Shown here piece by piece: positions 54,479 through 63,975 of a DNA stretch of 64,000 bases (within the stretch, counting starts at the first letter, position 1; each line of letters starts with the position of its first letter). This DNA is from Acidobacteriaceae bacterium (lineage in GTDB: Bacteria > Acidobacteriota > Terriglobia > Terriglobales > Acidobacteriaceae), in NCBI GenBank assembly GCA_003134655.1, contig PLBY01000079.1, positions 1-64,000 on the forward strand, written 5' to 3'. A model generated the notes under the pieces. The model ran no database searches. It saw only the letters and a list, made by a program, of their open reading frames with translations, and was not told where the DNA came from. Made by a program: the position numbers and the translations under genes.

Positions 54479-56742
54479 CTAGGGGCTGAGAAGCGATTGT
54501 TCCGCCAAGAACTTTTCGCCGAGATAGGCGGATCCCTCGGCTGAGAGATGGTTGTCATCCTGATAAAGCAGCCGTCCATCGCGCTCGGCATAACACGCCG
54601 TCGCATCGCACAGATAGGGGAATGGATCGAACACCCTCAACCCACTGAATTCTTTCTTCATTGTGAAAATGACTTCTCGATACGCACGATTGCGCGTCTC
54701 TACCTCTGACCGCGGCACGCCGCATAACTGACGCACGTGTGAGAAAAGAGCCACGGGGCGCGGCAGGCAGGATCTCGGATTGAAGTTCAACTCCGGCCAG
54801 TCGATAAACAGGACTACGTTCTTCCCCGTGGCGGAAAGGCGGGAAACAGTGTTCTTAAGCGCAGCCGCAAACACGTCAGCCTGATCAGAATTCTTCTCCG
54901 CGCCGTTCCACGAAATTACTTTCGGTCCTAATGGATCTTCGCCAAAGTACTGGCCCGTCATATTCAACGGCCCTCGCGCCGAGAGAATGATGGTGCGAAT
55001 GCTCGGGCTGGAAGCGGCAAAGTCCAGCATTCGATTCACAAGAGGTCTGCAGTCTGTTCTCTGCCGTCCCAGTGTGTAGGACTCCGTGTCGTAGAACGGC
55101 ACACATCCAGCCTCGCCGAGATTCATCAGAACCAGAGAATGCCGCGAGTACGCCGAGGCCAGCCCGCTATAAAGAGAGCCTGCGTGGGAATCGCCGATGA
55201 GTACGACATCCGGCGGGCCCTTTCCCGCCATGCGGCAGAAACGCATCTGGTCGGTGCCGAGCACCTTAAGGCAATCTTTCGAAGAGGGGATCTCCGGCTG
55301 CAGCCACCCCACATCGCCCGGAACGTTCTTAAACCTGCTCACGAAGCCATCCCGGTAGTGGATCGTGTATCCAACGCCCGCAATGATCACCGACATCAGA
55401 GTCAGCGCTGCTGTCTTGATCCAGATCTTGCGGCCAAACCGGATGGGGGATTCCACGAAGCGCCACGTCGCCCATGCCAACAGAAAACTCAGACACACCG
55501 CGGCAATCCTCACGCCGCGCGACAAATCCTCCCCACGAATGATGCGGGCAAACGACAGAATCGGCCAATGCCACAAATACAACGGATAACTGATCAACCC
55601 CACGAACACCGCGACCCGATTGGAAAGAATCCTGCGATTGATCCACGCGGCCGGTCCCGCCACGATCAGTAGCGCGGCGCCACAAACGGGAAGCAGCGCC
55701 CACCATCCCGGAAACGCCGATTCGCGCACCCGCAGCAGCGACCCCCGATCAGCACCATGCCGACGATAGACAGGATGTTGGGAACGATCGCCCCCGATGG
55801 AGAGGTCTGTTTCTGAACTGGAACGCGAGAAGCGAAGTCGGCCCAACTCCCGGTGAACCGCCGCCCAACATCCGGCCTGAAAATATCGAGGTAGGCCAGC
55901 GCGCCCCCTATCCACAGTTCCCAGAACCGTGTTTGCGGCAGAAAGAAACTCGACACGGCGTCGGTGCGGACTTGCCAGACGTTGAGCGAGAACGAAATCA
56001 ATACCAATGGCACGATGACCGCGAGCAAATTGCCGCGTAAGCGCCAAACCGCCCACAGCAAAAGCGGATAGGTCAGATAGAACTGCTCCTCAATCCCCAA
56101 AGACCAAAGATGCATCAGCGGTTTGAGGAAAGAGCTGGTATCGAAGTAACCCGCTTCACGCCGCAACACAAGGTTCTCGACGTACCCGGCCCCGCCCAGA
56201 ATGTGTTTGCCCAGTTGCGCGTACTCGTCCGGCAGCAGAGAAAACCAACCAAACACCGCGCACACGCCCAACACAAGCAGCAGCGCCGGAAAGATCCTCT
56301 TGATGCGGTTCGCGTAAAAGCCCGCAAAGCTGAACCGTTCGCGCTGCAGACCTCGAAAAATAATGGAGGAGATCAAGAAGCCGGAGATCACAAAGAAAAT
56401 ATCTACACCCACAAAACCGCCGGGCACCACGGTAGGGAAGGCGTGAAACAGAAGCACGGGAATGATGGCCAGCGCCCGCAGTCCGTCAACGTCCGCGCGA
56501 TAGGCGGGATGGTCGCGCAAGTCCTTCGTGAAGGCTCTGGTGGGAACTGGGCCCGGCTCGCTCGGTTGCGGTAAAGGCTCTTTCGCCTCACTCGTATCGC
56601 GTACGACGTTGGAATTCGAGGACAATGGCGAGCCTTGGGTCACGTGTGGGGCGTCAGATTCGGGAATGCTGGTTCCAAAGGTCCTCGGGCGCGAGCAGCC
56701 GGATTCAAACACGTCCGTCCCTGGATGAATTTGGAACAGCAT
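54479..56742 (-). pseudogene. Acyltransferase-3/SGNH O-acetyltransferase, frameshifted in a G-run
   Basis: OafA/YrhL-type polysaccharide O-acetyltransferase. The N-terminal half has the acyltransferase-3 start HPAYRADVDGLRALAIIPVL and FHAFPTVVPGGFVGVDIFFV plus many helices. The C-terminal half is an SGNH hydrolase domain (VVLIGDSHAGSLYSGL with the catalytic Ser, and DDNHLSAEGS with Asp/His). The frame changes at a CCCCC run (55742-55746, plus strand): the first half reads VLIGGRCC, but one more G gives VLIGGSLLRVRESAFPGW, joining the halves. A corrected protein would be ~750 residues. It is either a real frameshift (possibly phase-variable) or a homopolymer sequencing error. Confidence 0.75.
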
Positions 56743-56794
56743 TCTAACGCACCAGTGCCGGGGAAAGAAATTCTGCGCTCAAACTCATGCAGTT

Positions 56795-57283
56795 CTATCC
56801 AGCCCTGAACTTGGGAATCCAGCGCGGCACCGATCGCCGGTATTCCTCATACGATTCCCCGAATTGCCGGCGCAGCGTGGGCTCTTCATGGAAGATGACG
56901 AACACATGAGCAATCAGCAGCATTACCGCCGCGTATTCCCCGAGGTGAGAACTGCGAAATAGTACTGCCTGTCCCGCGATCGCCAGCGCCACTACGATAT
57001 ACATCGGGTTGCGCACGTAGCGGTGCAGGGCAGTGGTCACGAGGAACTTTGTCGGAGCGATCGGAGCCGGCGTGCCCAGCCCGCGCACCGCAAACTCCCA
57101 CGCGCAGCGGAAATAAATCGCGGCTCCCACCGGCGTGATCAGGACACCCAGCCACGTAAGCGGTCCCGGAGCCAGCCGCGGATAGCCACCCATCAGCCAG
57201 TAAGGAACAAGAACCGCCACGGTCCCAGGCACGAAGATCGTGAACAGAATCGTCTTCAGGATGGGTCCCAGCGCACGAGGCAT
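56795..57283 (-). CDS. Isoprenylcysteine carboxyl methyltransferase-family membrane protein
   Basis: A 162-residue membrane methyltransferase of the ICMT/PEMT-like family. There are about 4 helices (ILFTIFVPGTVAVLVPYWL, LGVLITPVGAAIYF, VVALAIAGQAVLF, AVMLLIAHVFVIF) and the SAM-binding signature HRYVRNPMYIVVAL with HEEPTLRRQFGESYEEYRRS near the end. The substrate is unknown; eukaryotic ICMT methylates prenylated proteins, while bacterial relatives act on small lipophilic molecules. Confidence 0.82.
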   Translation of the reverse strand: MPRALGPILKTILFTIFVPGTVAVLVPYWLMGGYPRLAPGPLTWLGVLITPVGAAIYFRCAWEFAVRGLGTPAPIAPTKFLVTTALHRYVRNPMYIVVALAIAGQAVLFRSSHLGEYAAVMLLIAHVFVIFHEEPTLRRQFGESYEEYRRSVPRWIPKFRAG

Positions 57284-57506
57284 ACTCTGCTCTCAGGCCG
57301 CAAGACAGCCGCCCCCACCTTACTGTAAAATCAATATCGACGGAAGAGAATCGAGACGCAGCTTCAAGAGTCTTCCAGAGTGGATCCCCGTACTTCCGGA
57401 TTAAGTTTCGGGTCAGGATTTCGGAGACATTCCATCCACAACATCCGCTGAGACGAAGAAGCGGATCCCGCTGCGCAAATATCGAAGAGATCAGGAGACA
57501 TCCAAC

Positions 57507-57695
57507 ATGGCAATAGGCGCCAAGATCGCAAAGACAGCCGACCGTAAGAAGGTCATGGATACCACCAAGAGCACCGATTGCCCCAAGTGCGGCAAAGCTA
57601 CGCGCATCGTCAAGCGCGTAAAAGACCGCGAACGCGGCATCCCGGGCGGGGTTTATATCTCATGCTCGGCGTGCGAGTTCTTCGAGAAGCTGTAG
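57507..57695 (+). CDS. Small zinc-ribbon protein
   Basis: A 62-residue protein with two CxxC knuckles: STDCPKCGKATRIVKRV and SCSACEFFEKL. The rest is basic (about one third Lys/Arg), which suggests nucleic-acid or ribosome contact. CAGGAG lies 8 nt before the ATG. I do not know the family's function. Confidence 0.72.
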   Translation: MAIGAKIAKTADRKKVMDTTKSTDCPKCGKATRIVKRVKDRERGIPGGVYISCSACEFFEKL

Positions 57696-57769
57696 ACTTT
57701 TCAGGAGTTCTGCTCTAGATGACACTTGGCCCGAGGCAGGCGCGCCGGAATGTTATTGGGCAGAGGGCT

Positions 57770-58096
57770 TCAGTCTAGCGCCAGCGCGGCCCTGAGGGCC
57801 TCATCCAGATCGACGAGTTTCGACCACGACAGGGAACCTACGAACTGCGTCAGGTCTGCCTTGTGCAAGCTTCTCAGGTTGTCGCAGACGATCCAACTTT
57901 CGTGTTTCAGCCCCTCATCCTGCCCGACAGAGACCTGGGTCGAAAGACCGTCGCCGTTCGTGAAGACCGGAGCGCAGACCACGGTCGCATATGCAGAATC
58001 GAGTAGCGTCTGCCGGCTGACGACAACGAAGGCCCGATGCCGTTTGGGATCTCCCTCGGGTTTGTGCACGCGATATATCTCTCCGCGCCTCATCAT
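57770..58096 (-). CDS. MazF/PemK-type toxin
   Basis: A 108-residue ribonuclease toxin. The MazF fold start [20 protein letters not shown] and [20 protein letters not shown], followed by [12 protein letters not shown], match the family (catalytic Arg/Ser-Thr region). It begins 12 nt after the antitoxin stop on the same strand. Start ATG 58094-58096 or the next ATG. Confidence 0.88.
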   Translation of the reverse strand: MMRRGEIYRVHKPEGDPKRHRAFVVVSRQTLLDSAYATVVCAPVFTNGDGLSTQVSVGQDEGLKHESWIVCDNLRSLHKADLTQFVGSLSWSKLVDLDEALRAALALD

Positions 58097-58108
58097 CTCC
58101 GTCCTTAA

Positions 58109-58357
58109 CTACAATTCTGGAGACTCGCCCAGAGGAGCCTGATCCTCAAGGCCATCCTCGGCGTCGCGGTTCAGGCGTGCGGCGTTCCGGTTGATGATCG
58201 CCAGGTCGCGCGCATCCCGCTGCCTGCGGGCCTTTTGTTTGAAGTGCTCGCGCATCACAGATTCAATGTAAGCTGAGCGGGATTGTTTTGATCCTGCGTC
58301 CCTGTCGATCCCGGTCAGTACCTCTTTCGAGAGTGTGATAGAGGTCTTCTCTTTCAT
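58109..58357 (-). CDS. Ribbon-helix-helix antitoxin
   Basis: An 82-residue protein. The N-terminus EKTSITLSKEVLTGIDRDAG is a ribbon-helix-helix DNA-binding strand and helix (ARC/CopG-type), followed by AYIESVMREHFKQKARRQRD. The acidic C-terminus (EDGLEDQAPLGESPEL) would bind and neutralise the MazF-like toxin, whose gene follows by 12 nt. The ATG lies inside the direct repeats upstream. Confidence 0.83.
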   Translation of the reverse strand: MKEKTSITLSKEVLTGIDRDAGSKQSRSAYIESVMREHFKQKARRQRDARDLAIINRNAARLNRDAEDGLEDQAPLGESPEL

Positions 58358-58375
58358 ACTACTATCATACTACTC
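58354..58375. promoter_or_regulatory. Direct-repeat operator candidate of the MazF/RHH locus
   Basis: TCATACTACTA (58354-58364) is followed at once by TCATACTACTC (58365-58375), two 11-bp direct repeats over the antitoxin start codon. RHH proteins bind tandem short repeats, so autoregulation is plausible. Confidence 0.5.
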
Positions 58376-58464
58376 AAATGCTACCGTTGGAATACCCATT
58401 TTCTTGGTGTGGGAGCGCGGAAGATATATGTTGAGGAAGGTATGGCGAGGCAAGACTAGCGCCG

Positions 58465-59241
58465 CTACCCGCCGATCTGCCCCAGGATCGCCCTCGCCTC
58501 CGCCGCTGGATCCGCGGCCTCCGTGATGGGCCGCCCGACCACGATGTGGCTGGCTCCCGAGGCGATGGCTTCCGCCGGAGTCACGACGCGCACCTGATCT
58601 CCCACGTCTCCCCCGGCTGGGCGCACGCCCGGAGTGACGATCGCGAACTTATCCCCGAGTTCCCTGCGCAGCGTCGAGGCTTCGCGGGCTGAGGTCACTA
58701 TGCCCTGGCATCCGTTGGCCAGTGCAATCGTCGCCAATCGCAACACGCTGTCCTCCACCGTGCCGCGAACCCCGATCTTCTCCAGATCATTTCCGTCCAT
58801 GCTGGTGAGCACCGTGACGGCGAGCACGATCAATTCCGGCCGTGTCTTCGCCGCTTCCACAGCAGCGCGTAGCATCTTGCCGCTGCCCGACGCGTGCACG
58901 GTCAGCATGCTCACGCCAAGCTTAGCCGCTTCACTCACGGCCGCGCCCACAGTGTTCGGAATGTCGTGGTACTTCAGATCGAGAAAGACGCGCCGCCCCG
59001 AAGCCACAAGGTCCCTCACCATTTGCGGGCCCTCGGCCGTGTAGAGCTGCATGCCGACTTTGTAGGTCAGCGCGGAGTCTCCCACCGCCGCCACAATCTT
59101 CTGTGCAGCGGCGGCGGTGGAAACGTCCAATGCAACGATGAGTCGCTGGCGCGGATCGTTGCTCTGCAAACCAGTGTTGCGCATATCTTCGCTGCGATAG
59201 CCTGCGCTACCGTGCGGGACGCTGGGTGATGTTGTCGGCAT
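58465..59241 (-). CDS. pyrF: Orotidine 5'-phosphate decarboxylase
   Basis: Last step of UMP synthesis. It has 258 residues. LIVALDV begins the barrel, the catalytic KYHDIPNTV follows DL, and PGVRPAGGDVGDQVRVVTPA plus VVGRPITEA form the phosphate-binding end. Start ATG at 59239-59241; an internal ATG (59184) would remove 19 residues that are not conserved. It is followed downstream by the RHH/MazF genes but is unrelated to them. Confidence 0.94.
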   Translation of the reverse strand: MPTTSPSVPHGSAGYRSEDMRNTGLQSNDPRQRLIVALDVSTAAAAQKIVAAVGDSALTYKVGMQLYTAEGPQMVRDLVASGRRVFLDLKYHDIPNTVGAAVSEAAKLGVSMLTVHASGSGKMLRAAVEAAKTRPELIVLAVTVLTSMDGNDLEKIGVRGTVEDSVLRLATIALANGCQGIVTSAREASTLRRELGDKFAIVTPGVRPAGGDVGDQVRVVTPAEAIASGASHIVVGRPITEAADPAAEARAILGQIGG

Positions 59242-59261
59242 CCCAGCCAGTGTACTGGTTT

Positions 59262-59783
59262 TTACGGGAGTTTTACTACCGGGGGATGGTTTACGGCGAC
59301 CGTTTGGTAAACAGGCTTCTGTTCGCGTGGGTTGCTGGGGTTGTTGACCAGATCCAGACGCACCCGTTGCAGACCACGACTCTTGAATTGCAGCGCCTGG
59401 GCGGCACCGTACGACAGGTCGATAATCCGGCCTGGAACGATGGGACCACGGTCATTCACCCGAACCACAACGGCCCGGCCGTTGCGCAGGTTCGTGACCT
59501 TCACGAAGCTTCCCATGGGAAGCTTCAGGTGGGCGGCGGTCATGTCGTACATATCGTACGGTTCGCCGCTCGCCGTGGGTTTGCCCTCGAAAATCTGACC
59601 GTACCAGGACGCCGTCCCAATTTGATACGGTTTGGTCTTGCCGACCTGTTGGCGGACTTCGGGTTGTTTCTGAACGGAACTAACTGGAGCCGCTGTCGCC
59701 TCCGAGATGTTCGGTCCCTGAGCCGCTCCCAGGCCGACGATCAGGCAAACGATCGCCAGTCCATGAGCTATACGTCTTCGCAT
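59262..59783 (-). CDS. rlpA: RlpA-like septal ring lytic transglycosylase
   Basis: A 173-residue exported protein (signal peptide about 1-21, AHGLAIVCLIVGLGAAQ). The double-psi beta-barrel reads GTASWYGQIFEGKPTASGEP, then MTAAHLKLPMGSFVKVTNLR and VVVRVNDRGPIVPGRIIDLS, the RlpA signature with the catalytic Asp in NDRGP. No SPOR domain is present. RlpA cleaves naked peptidoglycan glycan strands at division. It lies 20 nt upstream of pyrF on the same strand, in the order rlpA-pyrF, possibly one transcript. Confidence 0.9.
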   Translation of the reverse strand: MRRRIAHGLAIVCLIVGLGAAQGPNISEATAAPVSSVQKQPEVRQQVGKTKPYQIGTASWYGQIFEGKPTASGEPYDMYDMTAAHLKLPMGSFVKVTNLRNGRAVVVRVNDRGPIVPGRIIDLSYGAAQALQFKSRGLQRVRLDLVNNPSNPREQKPVYQTVAVNHPPVVKLP

Positions 59784-60232
59784 TCAGTTCTCCTCGCATA
59801 CTCAAAAGTGCCCTTGGCCTTTAGGCTGGTGTTTCTCTGCAGTTTGTAGATGCTATCGGCGTGCCAAACTCGTGTCAAGGCGATTGGGGGGTACGGCGGT
59901 GACCTCCTAGTTATGGATGTCACACGTAACCCATTGGTAATTTAGGCACATCCGGATAAGGCCCTTTATTTCAGGAAGGTTACGCATTTACTAAAAGGTA
60001 AATAACTAAAGGCCAGGGGTAAGGTAGAATTTACAACTTCAATGGAATCAACGACTTACAGCTTTAAGTCCAGCAACTTACATAGAATCATGTATTTACG
60101 GAGTGTCACTCAGGACAGCACCTAAAGATTTTTTTCTCGATGCTTGCTCCGAAAGTAACTTCCAAGAGGTGACGATGTGAGATGCTGGGGCCTGAATAGC
60201 GCTACGATCGCACTTGTTAGATCGGGAAGGTC
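59784..60232. other. AT-rich intergenic region between rlpA and thiD
   Basis: About 450 bp, clearly more AT-rich than the rest (TTTACTAAAAGGTAAATAAC, TTTATTTCAGG and similar). I see no gene, no TPP riboswitch and no clear terminator. It must hold promoters for the two divergent genes. Confidence 0.6.
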
Positions 60233-61111
60233 ATGTCCGAAAAACCGCCTATCGTCCTGACCATTGCGGGGTTCGATCCTTCCTCCGGAGCCGGAGTCAC
60301 CGCCGACATCAAGACCATTGCCGCCCATGCCTGCTACGGGGTAGCCTGCATCACCGCCATGACCGTGCAGTCCACCGCCGGGGTAAAGCGGGTCGAGGCC
60401 GTTGATCCAGTCCTCATCTCCGACACCCTCGAAGAGCTGGCGGCCGACATGGACATTGCCGCCGTCCATATCGGCATGCTCGGATCGGGGAAGGTAGTCA
60501 AAGCCGTAGCCGACTTCCTATCCGGCAAGCCAGGGAGCCGTCCTGCTGGCCAGTCCCGAAAGGCCCGCCTACCCAATATTGTTCTCGACCCCATCCTCAA
60601 GTCCTCCTCCGGTGCAAAGCTGCTGGACGCCCCAGGAACCAAACTCATGGTTGAAAGGCTGATCCCCCTGGCCGACGTCGTGACCCCCAATGTCGACGAA
60701 GCCGCAGTCCTCACCGGGCTCAAGGTTCAGGATCTGGAAGAAATGCGGGCAGCCTCCGCCAGACTGCATGAGATGGGCGCCGCCGCCGTCGTCATCACCG
60801 GAGGGCACCTCGAGAAAGCCATCGACTTGCTGAGCTTCACCACCAAGCGAGGGATCGAGCAGGAGGTCTTCAAGGCGGAGCGCCAGCGCTCCAACTCAAC
60901 CCACGGCACCGGATGCGCCTTTGCCACCGCCATGGCCTGCCACCTGGCACTCGACCGGGGACTGGCCGAAGCCGCCCTGCTGGCCAAAACCTACGTCACC
61001 GCCGCGATCTCCAACGGCCATCCGCTGGGCCGGGGGACGGGACCAGTTCACCATCTTTATCGGATGAGCGAGCAAAGGCGGGCGGCCGGATCGGGAAGTA
61101 GCGAGTCGTAG
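60233..61111 (+). CDS. thiD: Hydroxymethylpyrimidine/phosphomethylpyrimidine kinase
   Basis: Phosphorylates HMP and HMP-P in thiamine synthesis. It has 292 residues. Motifs: TIAGFDPSSGAGVTADIKTI (about 10-29, substrate site), VTAMTVQST-like CITAMTVQSTAGV, ADVVTPNVDEA and the anion hole STHGTGCAFATAMA with the catalytic Cys. A Ser/Gly-rich tail follows. GGAAGG lies before the ATG. No TPP riboswitch is visible upstream. Confidence 0.94.
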   Translation: MSEKPPIVLTIAGFDPSSGAGVTADIKTIAAHACYGVACITAMTVQSTAGVKRVEAVDPVLISDTLEELAADMDIAAVHIGMLGSGKVVKAVADFLSGKPGSRPAGQSRKARLPNIVLDPILKSSSGAKLLDAPGTKLMVERLIPLADVVTPNVDEAAVLTGLKVQDLEEMRAASARLHEMGAAAVVITGGHLEKAIDLLSFTTKRGIEQEVFKAERQRSNSTHGTGCAFATAMACHLALDRGLAEAALLAKTYVTAAISNGHPLGRGTGPVHHLYRMSEQRRAAGSGSSES

Positions 61112-61168
61112 CGGGCGCTACCGTTACCTCCATCCCAATCCCCAGCTTTGTGCACCGCCATGAATCGA

Positions 61169-62828
61169 CTACTGCCGCCCGCACGGACACAGGCCGTACA
61201 CGTCTAGTTCCGTCGACGTTCCCACATAGACCTTGCCGTTGGCGACCATGGGAACCTGGAACTTGACCCCCGGACCGGCGGTATCGCGCCCCGAAGCCAC
61301 TTGCGCCGAGTTGTACAACTCCGAAAGATTCGTAGCGTCAAAGGCGTGCAGCACGGTGGGTGAAAATGACGGCTGATGGTCCGGGTCGTCTGTGTATTCG
61401 AGCGCCCACACGATTCCGCCCGAGGTTCCATTCGCAGAGACCACCGGCGAGGTTCCCTCTTCGAAGACCATCGATGTGGCCATCACGCCCGATGTGCTCA
61501 CTCCGGCGGATGACACCGTGAAGGCGCGAAGATTGTCGCCGTTTCCTCCGTTGTAGATGTACTGCTTCGTCGGAGATGCCCAGTAGGCAGGGGACTGTTC
61601 CGACCCGCCGTCCGGAGCGGTGGTCAGCGCTGCCTGCCCGCCCACGTGTCCCATGTTGTCGCGGTTGATGACGTATCCGTTAAACGTGGTTTCGCAGGTT
61701 TTAACCGCCTTCCCGGTGGTGAAAATGAGATTTGGAGTGGAGCCGCCCTGCGGCGGCAGAATCAAGGGGCCTGCAGATCCATAGTCCAGACCGTGAGCGT
61801 AGCGGCAGGACTGATCACTCGGAGTGAAGTAGTCAGCCGGTACGAGGGAGTACGTTCCAGTCGACGAATTCAAAGTTAGAACCAGCTTGACCAGGCTGTC
61901 CCCCCAGTTCAACGTTCCGTCAAAAAAGCCATCGCCAGTAATGGCGTAGATGTTGCCTACGGGATCCGCGACGACAGCTGCGCCGGCGCCCCATATACCG
62001 GCGTGCCCGGCCCCCGGAATCCCTGGAGTGGTGTGAACGGTTTCCGTGTCCGTGTAAAACGCGGCCAGGAACTTGAGATTGGTCGGATCGTAAGCCAGGA
62101 CCCAGCCGGAATCTCCCGAGAACCCAATCACCAGAACTCCTTGTGGGAAGCCCGCCTCAGGTACGAGCAGCAAACCGGGCCGGCTCTGCTGGTGGTGCGG
62201 TCCAAAAATGGTGGCGTCTCCCGCCAGAGCACATCCTTTGTTCCCCGTGGCCGAACAGATCGTTGCCGGACTGCCCGGTTTTTCTGCGCCGCTGGTAATG
62301 TCGAGCGCGTGCAGCTTCACCACCCAGTTCACCGTGGTGCCAGAAGTTTCCTGGGTGCGCGCCACCGCGTAGATCGTATTCGTCGCCAGGTTAATGACCG
62401 GCGTCGAAGTGATTCCGACAATGGGAAACAGCTGGCAAATTCCTGCGCCTTGCGCGCCCGCTCGGCGGATTCAGAAAGTTCACGTGCCAAAGCGGCGCGG
62501 GGTTCGTGGCTTTACTGTCGGCGTCAAACGCGTAGATGCTGTCGTATTCCGTCGCCACAAAAACAACGTTATGTACACCGCCTTGCGCCATGGTGAGGTT
62601 CTGCACGTAAAGCGGCTGTGCGTAGACTTGTCCGTCTACGTAATAGCTAAAGAGTTTGCCGAACCCACCAGAATTCACGTTCGACGGGGTCAGGATGGTT
62701 TCCTGCAGATTCTGGCCGGTATGTTGATTGTCATTCTGACGAGTCAGAACGTTCACACTCCCAGCCGGAGCCTTCTGGCCGAAGACAAGCGTGGATAGAA
62801 GAAAGATGATGGTCAATAAACGGTACAT
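61169..62828 (-). pseudogene. Secreted PQQ-like beta-propeller protein, frameshifted
   Basis: A quinoprotein-like propeller of a type common in Acidobacteriota. The signal peptide (about 1-17, LLTIIFLLSTLVFGQ) and SVNVLTRQNDNQHTGQNLQE start it. Blades such as GGVHNVVFVATEYDSIYAFD follow. Near 62455-62463 the frame is lost after FLNPPS. The downstream frame continues at once with GAGICQLFPIVGITS and runs to VYVGTSTELDVYGLCPCGRQ. The change is one base too many or two too few in a GC-rich GCGGGCGCGC run. Corrected length is ~550 residues. It is a true pseudogene or a sequencing error. Confidence 0.75.
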
Positions 62829-62960
62829 GGGAAGCCTCCAAACGATAATGTGTTCCTGGTGTGACTGGTCCGGTCAACCGAGCGGTGCCCGCAGCGAGAA
62901 AATGCCATGCGCACACGCGAAGCTACCGACACTCGAATTCAATTTGTGGTGGGAACTACT

Positions 62961-63284
62961 TCAGATCAGGAACGTACAGAGGAGGTCTTGGAGAGAATGG
63001 TGATCACGATGTTTCGGCGCCGAGGTGGATTCCAACACGAAACTGCTGGCAAGGCACGTTGCGCAGTGGCGCGGCACCATTGGCAAAACAGCGATTGGAT
63101 TGACGGCCGGCGGCGCGACGGCGACTCGGATACCAGGCTGGGCAGGAGGAGCTAGATTGACCGGAGCATCCGCTTCATTGAACGCGGTCTCAGGCACGTC
63201 TGCTCGGGGCAATGCGAAGGCGCACACCGCCGTCCCGAGCAGGAAAATAACCAGTACCGAACGAAGTAGCCGCACCCAATCCAC
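62961..63284 (-). CDS. Small exported protein of unknown function
   Basis: A ~107-residue protein with a signal peptide (RLLRSVLVIFLLGTAVCAFA) and then a Pro/Ala-rich stretch (PVNLAPPAQPGIRVAVAPPA). It ends with a Cys-containing part HCATCLASS and the tail SLQDLLCTFLI. GTG 63284 is the start I prefer; TTG at 63329 is also in frame. I do not recognise the family. Confidence 0.5.
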   Translation of the reverse strand: MDWVRLLRSVLVIFLLGTAVCAFALPRADVPETAFNEADAPVNLAPPAQPGIRVAVAPPAVNPIAVLPMVPRHCATCLASSFVLESTSAPKHRDHHSLQDLLCTFLI

Positions 63285-63423
63285 CCCAGACCCGCGATCA
63301 AAATTAAAGGCCCAGAAATCCTCTGTCAATGAGGCTTTAGTTTTGCGGGCACGGAAGAAGGTCTCAAGCAGGATAGAAAGTCGGGCCCGAACACAAAATG
63401 AGGATGGAGGTGCTGAACCCGGG

Positions 63424-63975
63424 CTACTCGTCGTCGGTTCGACTGGAGGGCTTCTTCAGCAGGATTGCCGCTACAAACGAGGCGGTTGCCGCCAGCAGCC
63501 ATTCTGCGCGGTAGAACTGAATGGCCTGCCAGTCGACGTAGGTCTTTGCCGTCAGCAGCCCGACCAGCAGTGCTCCCGCAACGCACCCTACGCCGACTAC
63601 AAATGCAATCAGCGACGCGGTGGGAAGTCCTAACCAGCTTTTGATCTCGTGGAAATGCAGGTAGCGCAGCCAGGATGGGAATGTAATCTGGCTCCACGAA
63701 ATGCCCGAGACCAAAGAGTGCACCCAGGATACGCCTTGTTGCCAAATCCCGGCGATCACGGCAGCGTCGGCGCGTGCTTCCGCGCTGACCGCTTCCCGCC
63801 GCCGGCCGCCACAGGAGTGACAAAACCGCGAACCCAGCAGAAACTCGGTCCCGCAGCGCGGACAAGTCTCGGCCATCGTGGGAGGGGCTTCCCGGACGAC
63901 GACGATCTCGTCCGCCGCGACCGGTGATGGCGGCCGCCAAAACTCCTGATGCGTTTCTTGAACTACCTGCGACAT
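63424..63975 (-). CDS. Membrane protein with zinc-ribbon N-terminus
   Basis: A 183-residue protein. Residues ~38-57 form a zinc ribbon (CPRCGTEFLLGSRFCHSCGG). The rest has two hydrophobic helices (about 118-140, TASLIAFVVGVGCVAGALLVGLL, and near 160-175, LLAATASFVAAIL). Function is unknown. Confidence 0.7.
   Translation of the reverse strand: MSQVVQETHQEFWRPPSPVAADEIVVVREAPPTMAETCPRCGTEFLLGSRFCHSCGGRRREAVSAEARADAAVIAGIWQQGVSWVHSLVSGISWSQITFPSWLRYLHFHEIKSWLGLPTASLIAFVVGVGCVAGALLVGLLTAKTYVDWQAIQFYRAEWLLAATASFVAAILLKKPSSRTDDE

Noticed and set aside
60000-60232. TPP riboswitch before thiD
   Set aside because: The conserved CTGAGA and ACCTGATC-like boxes are not present.
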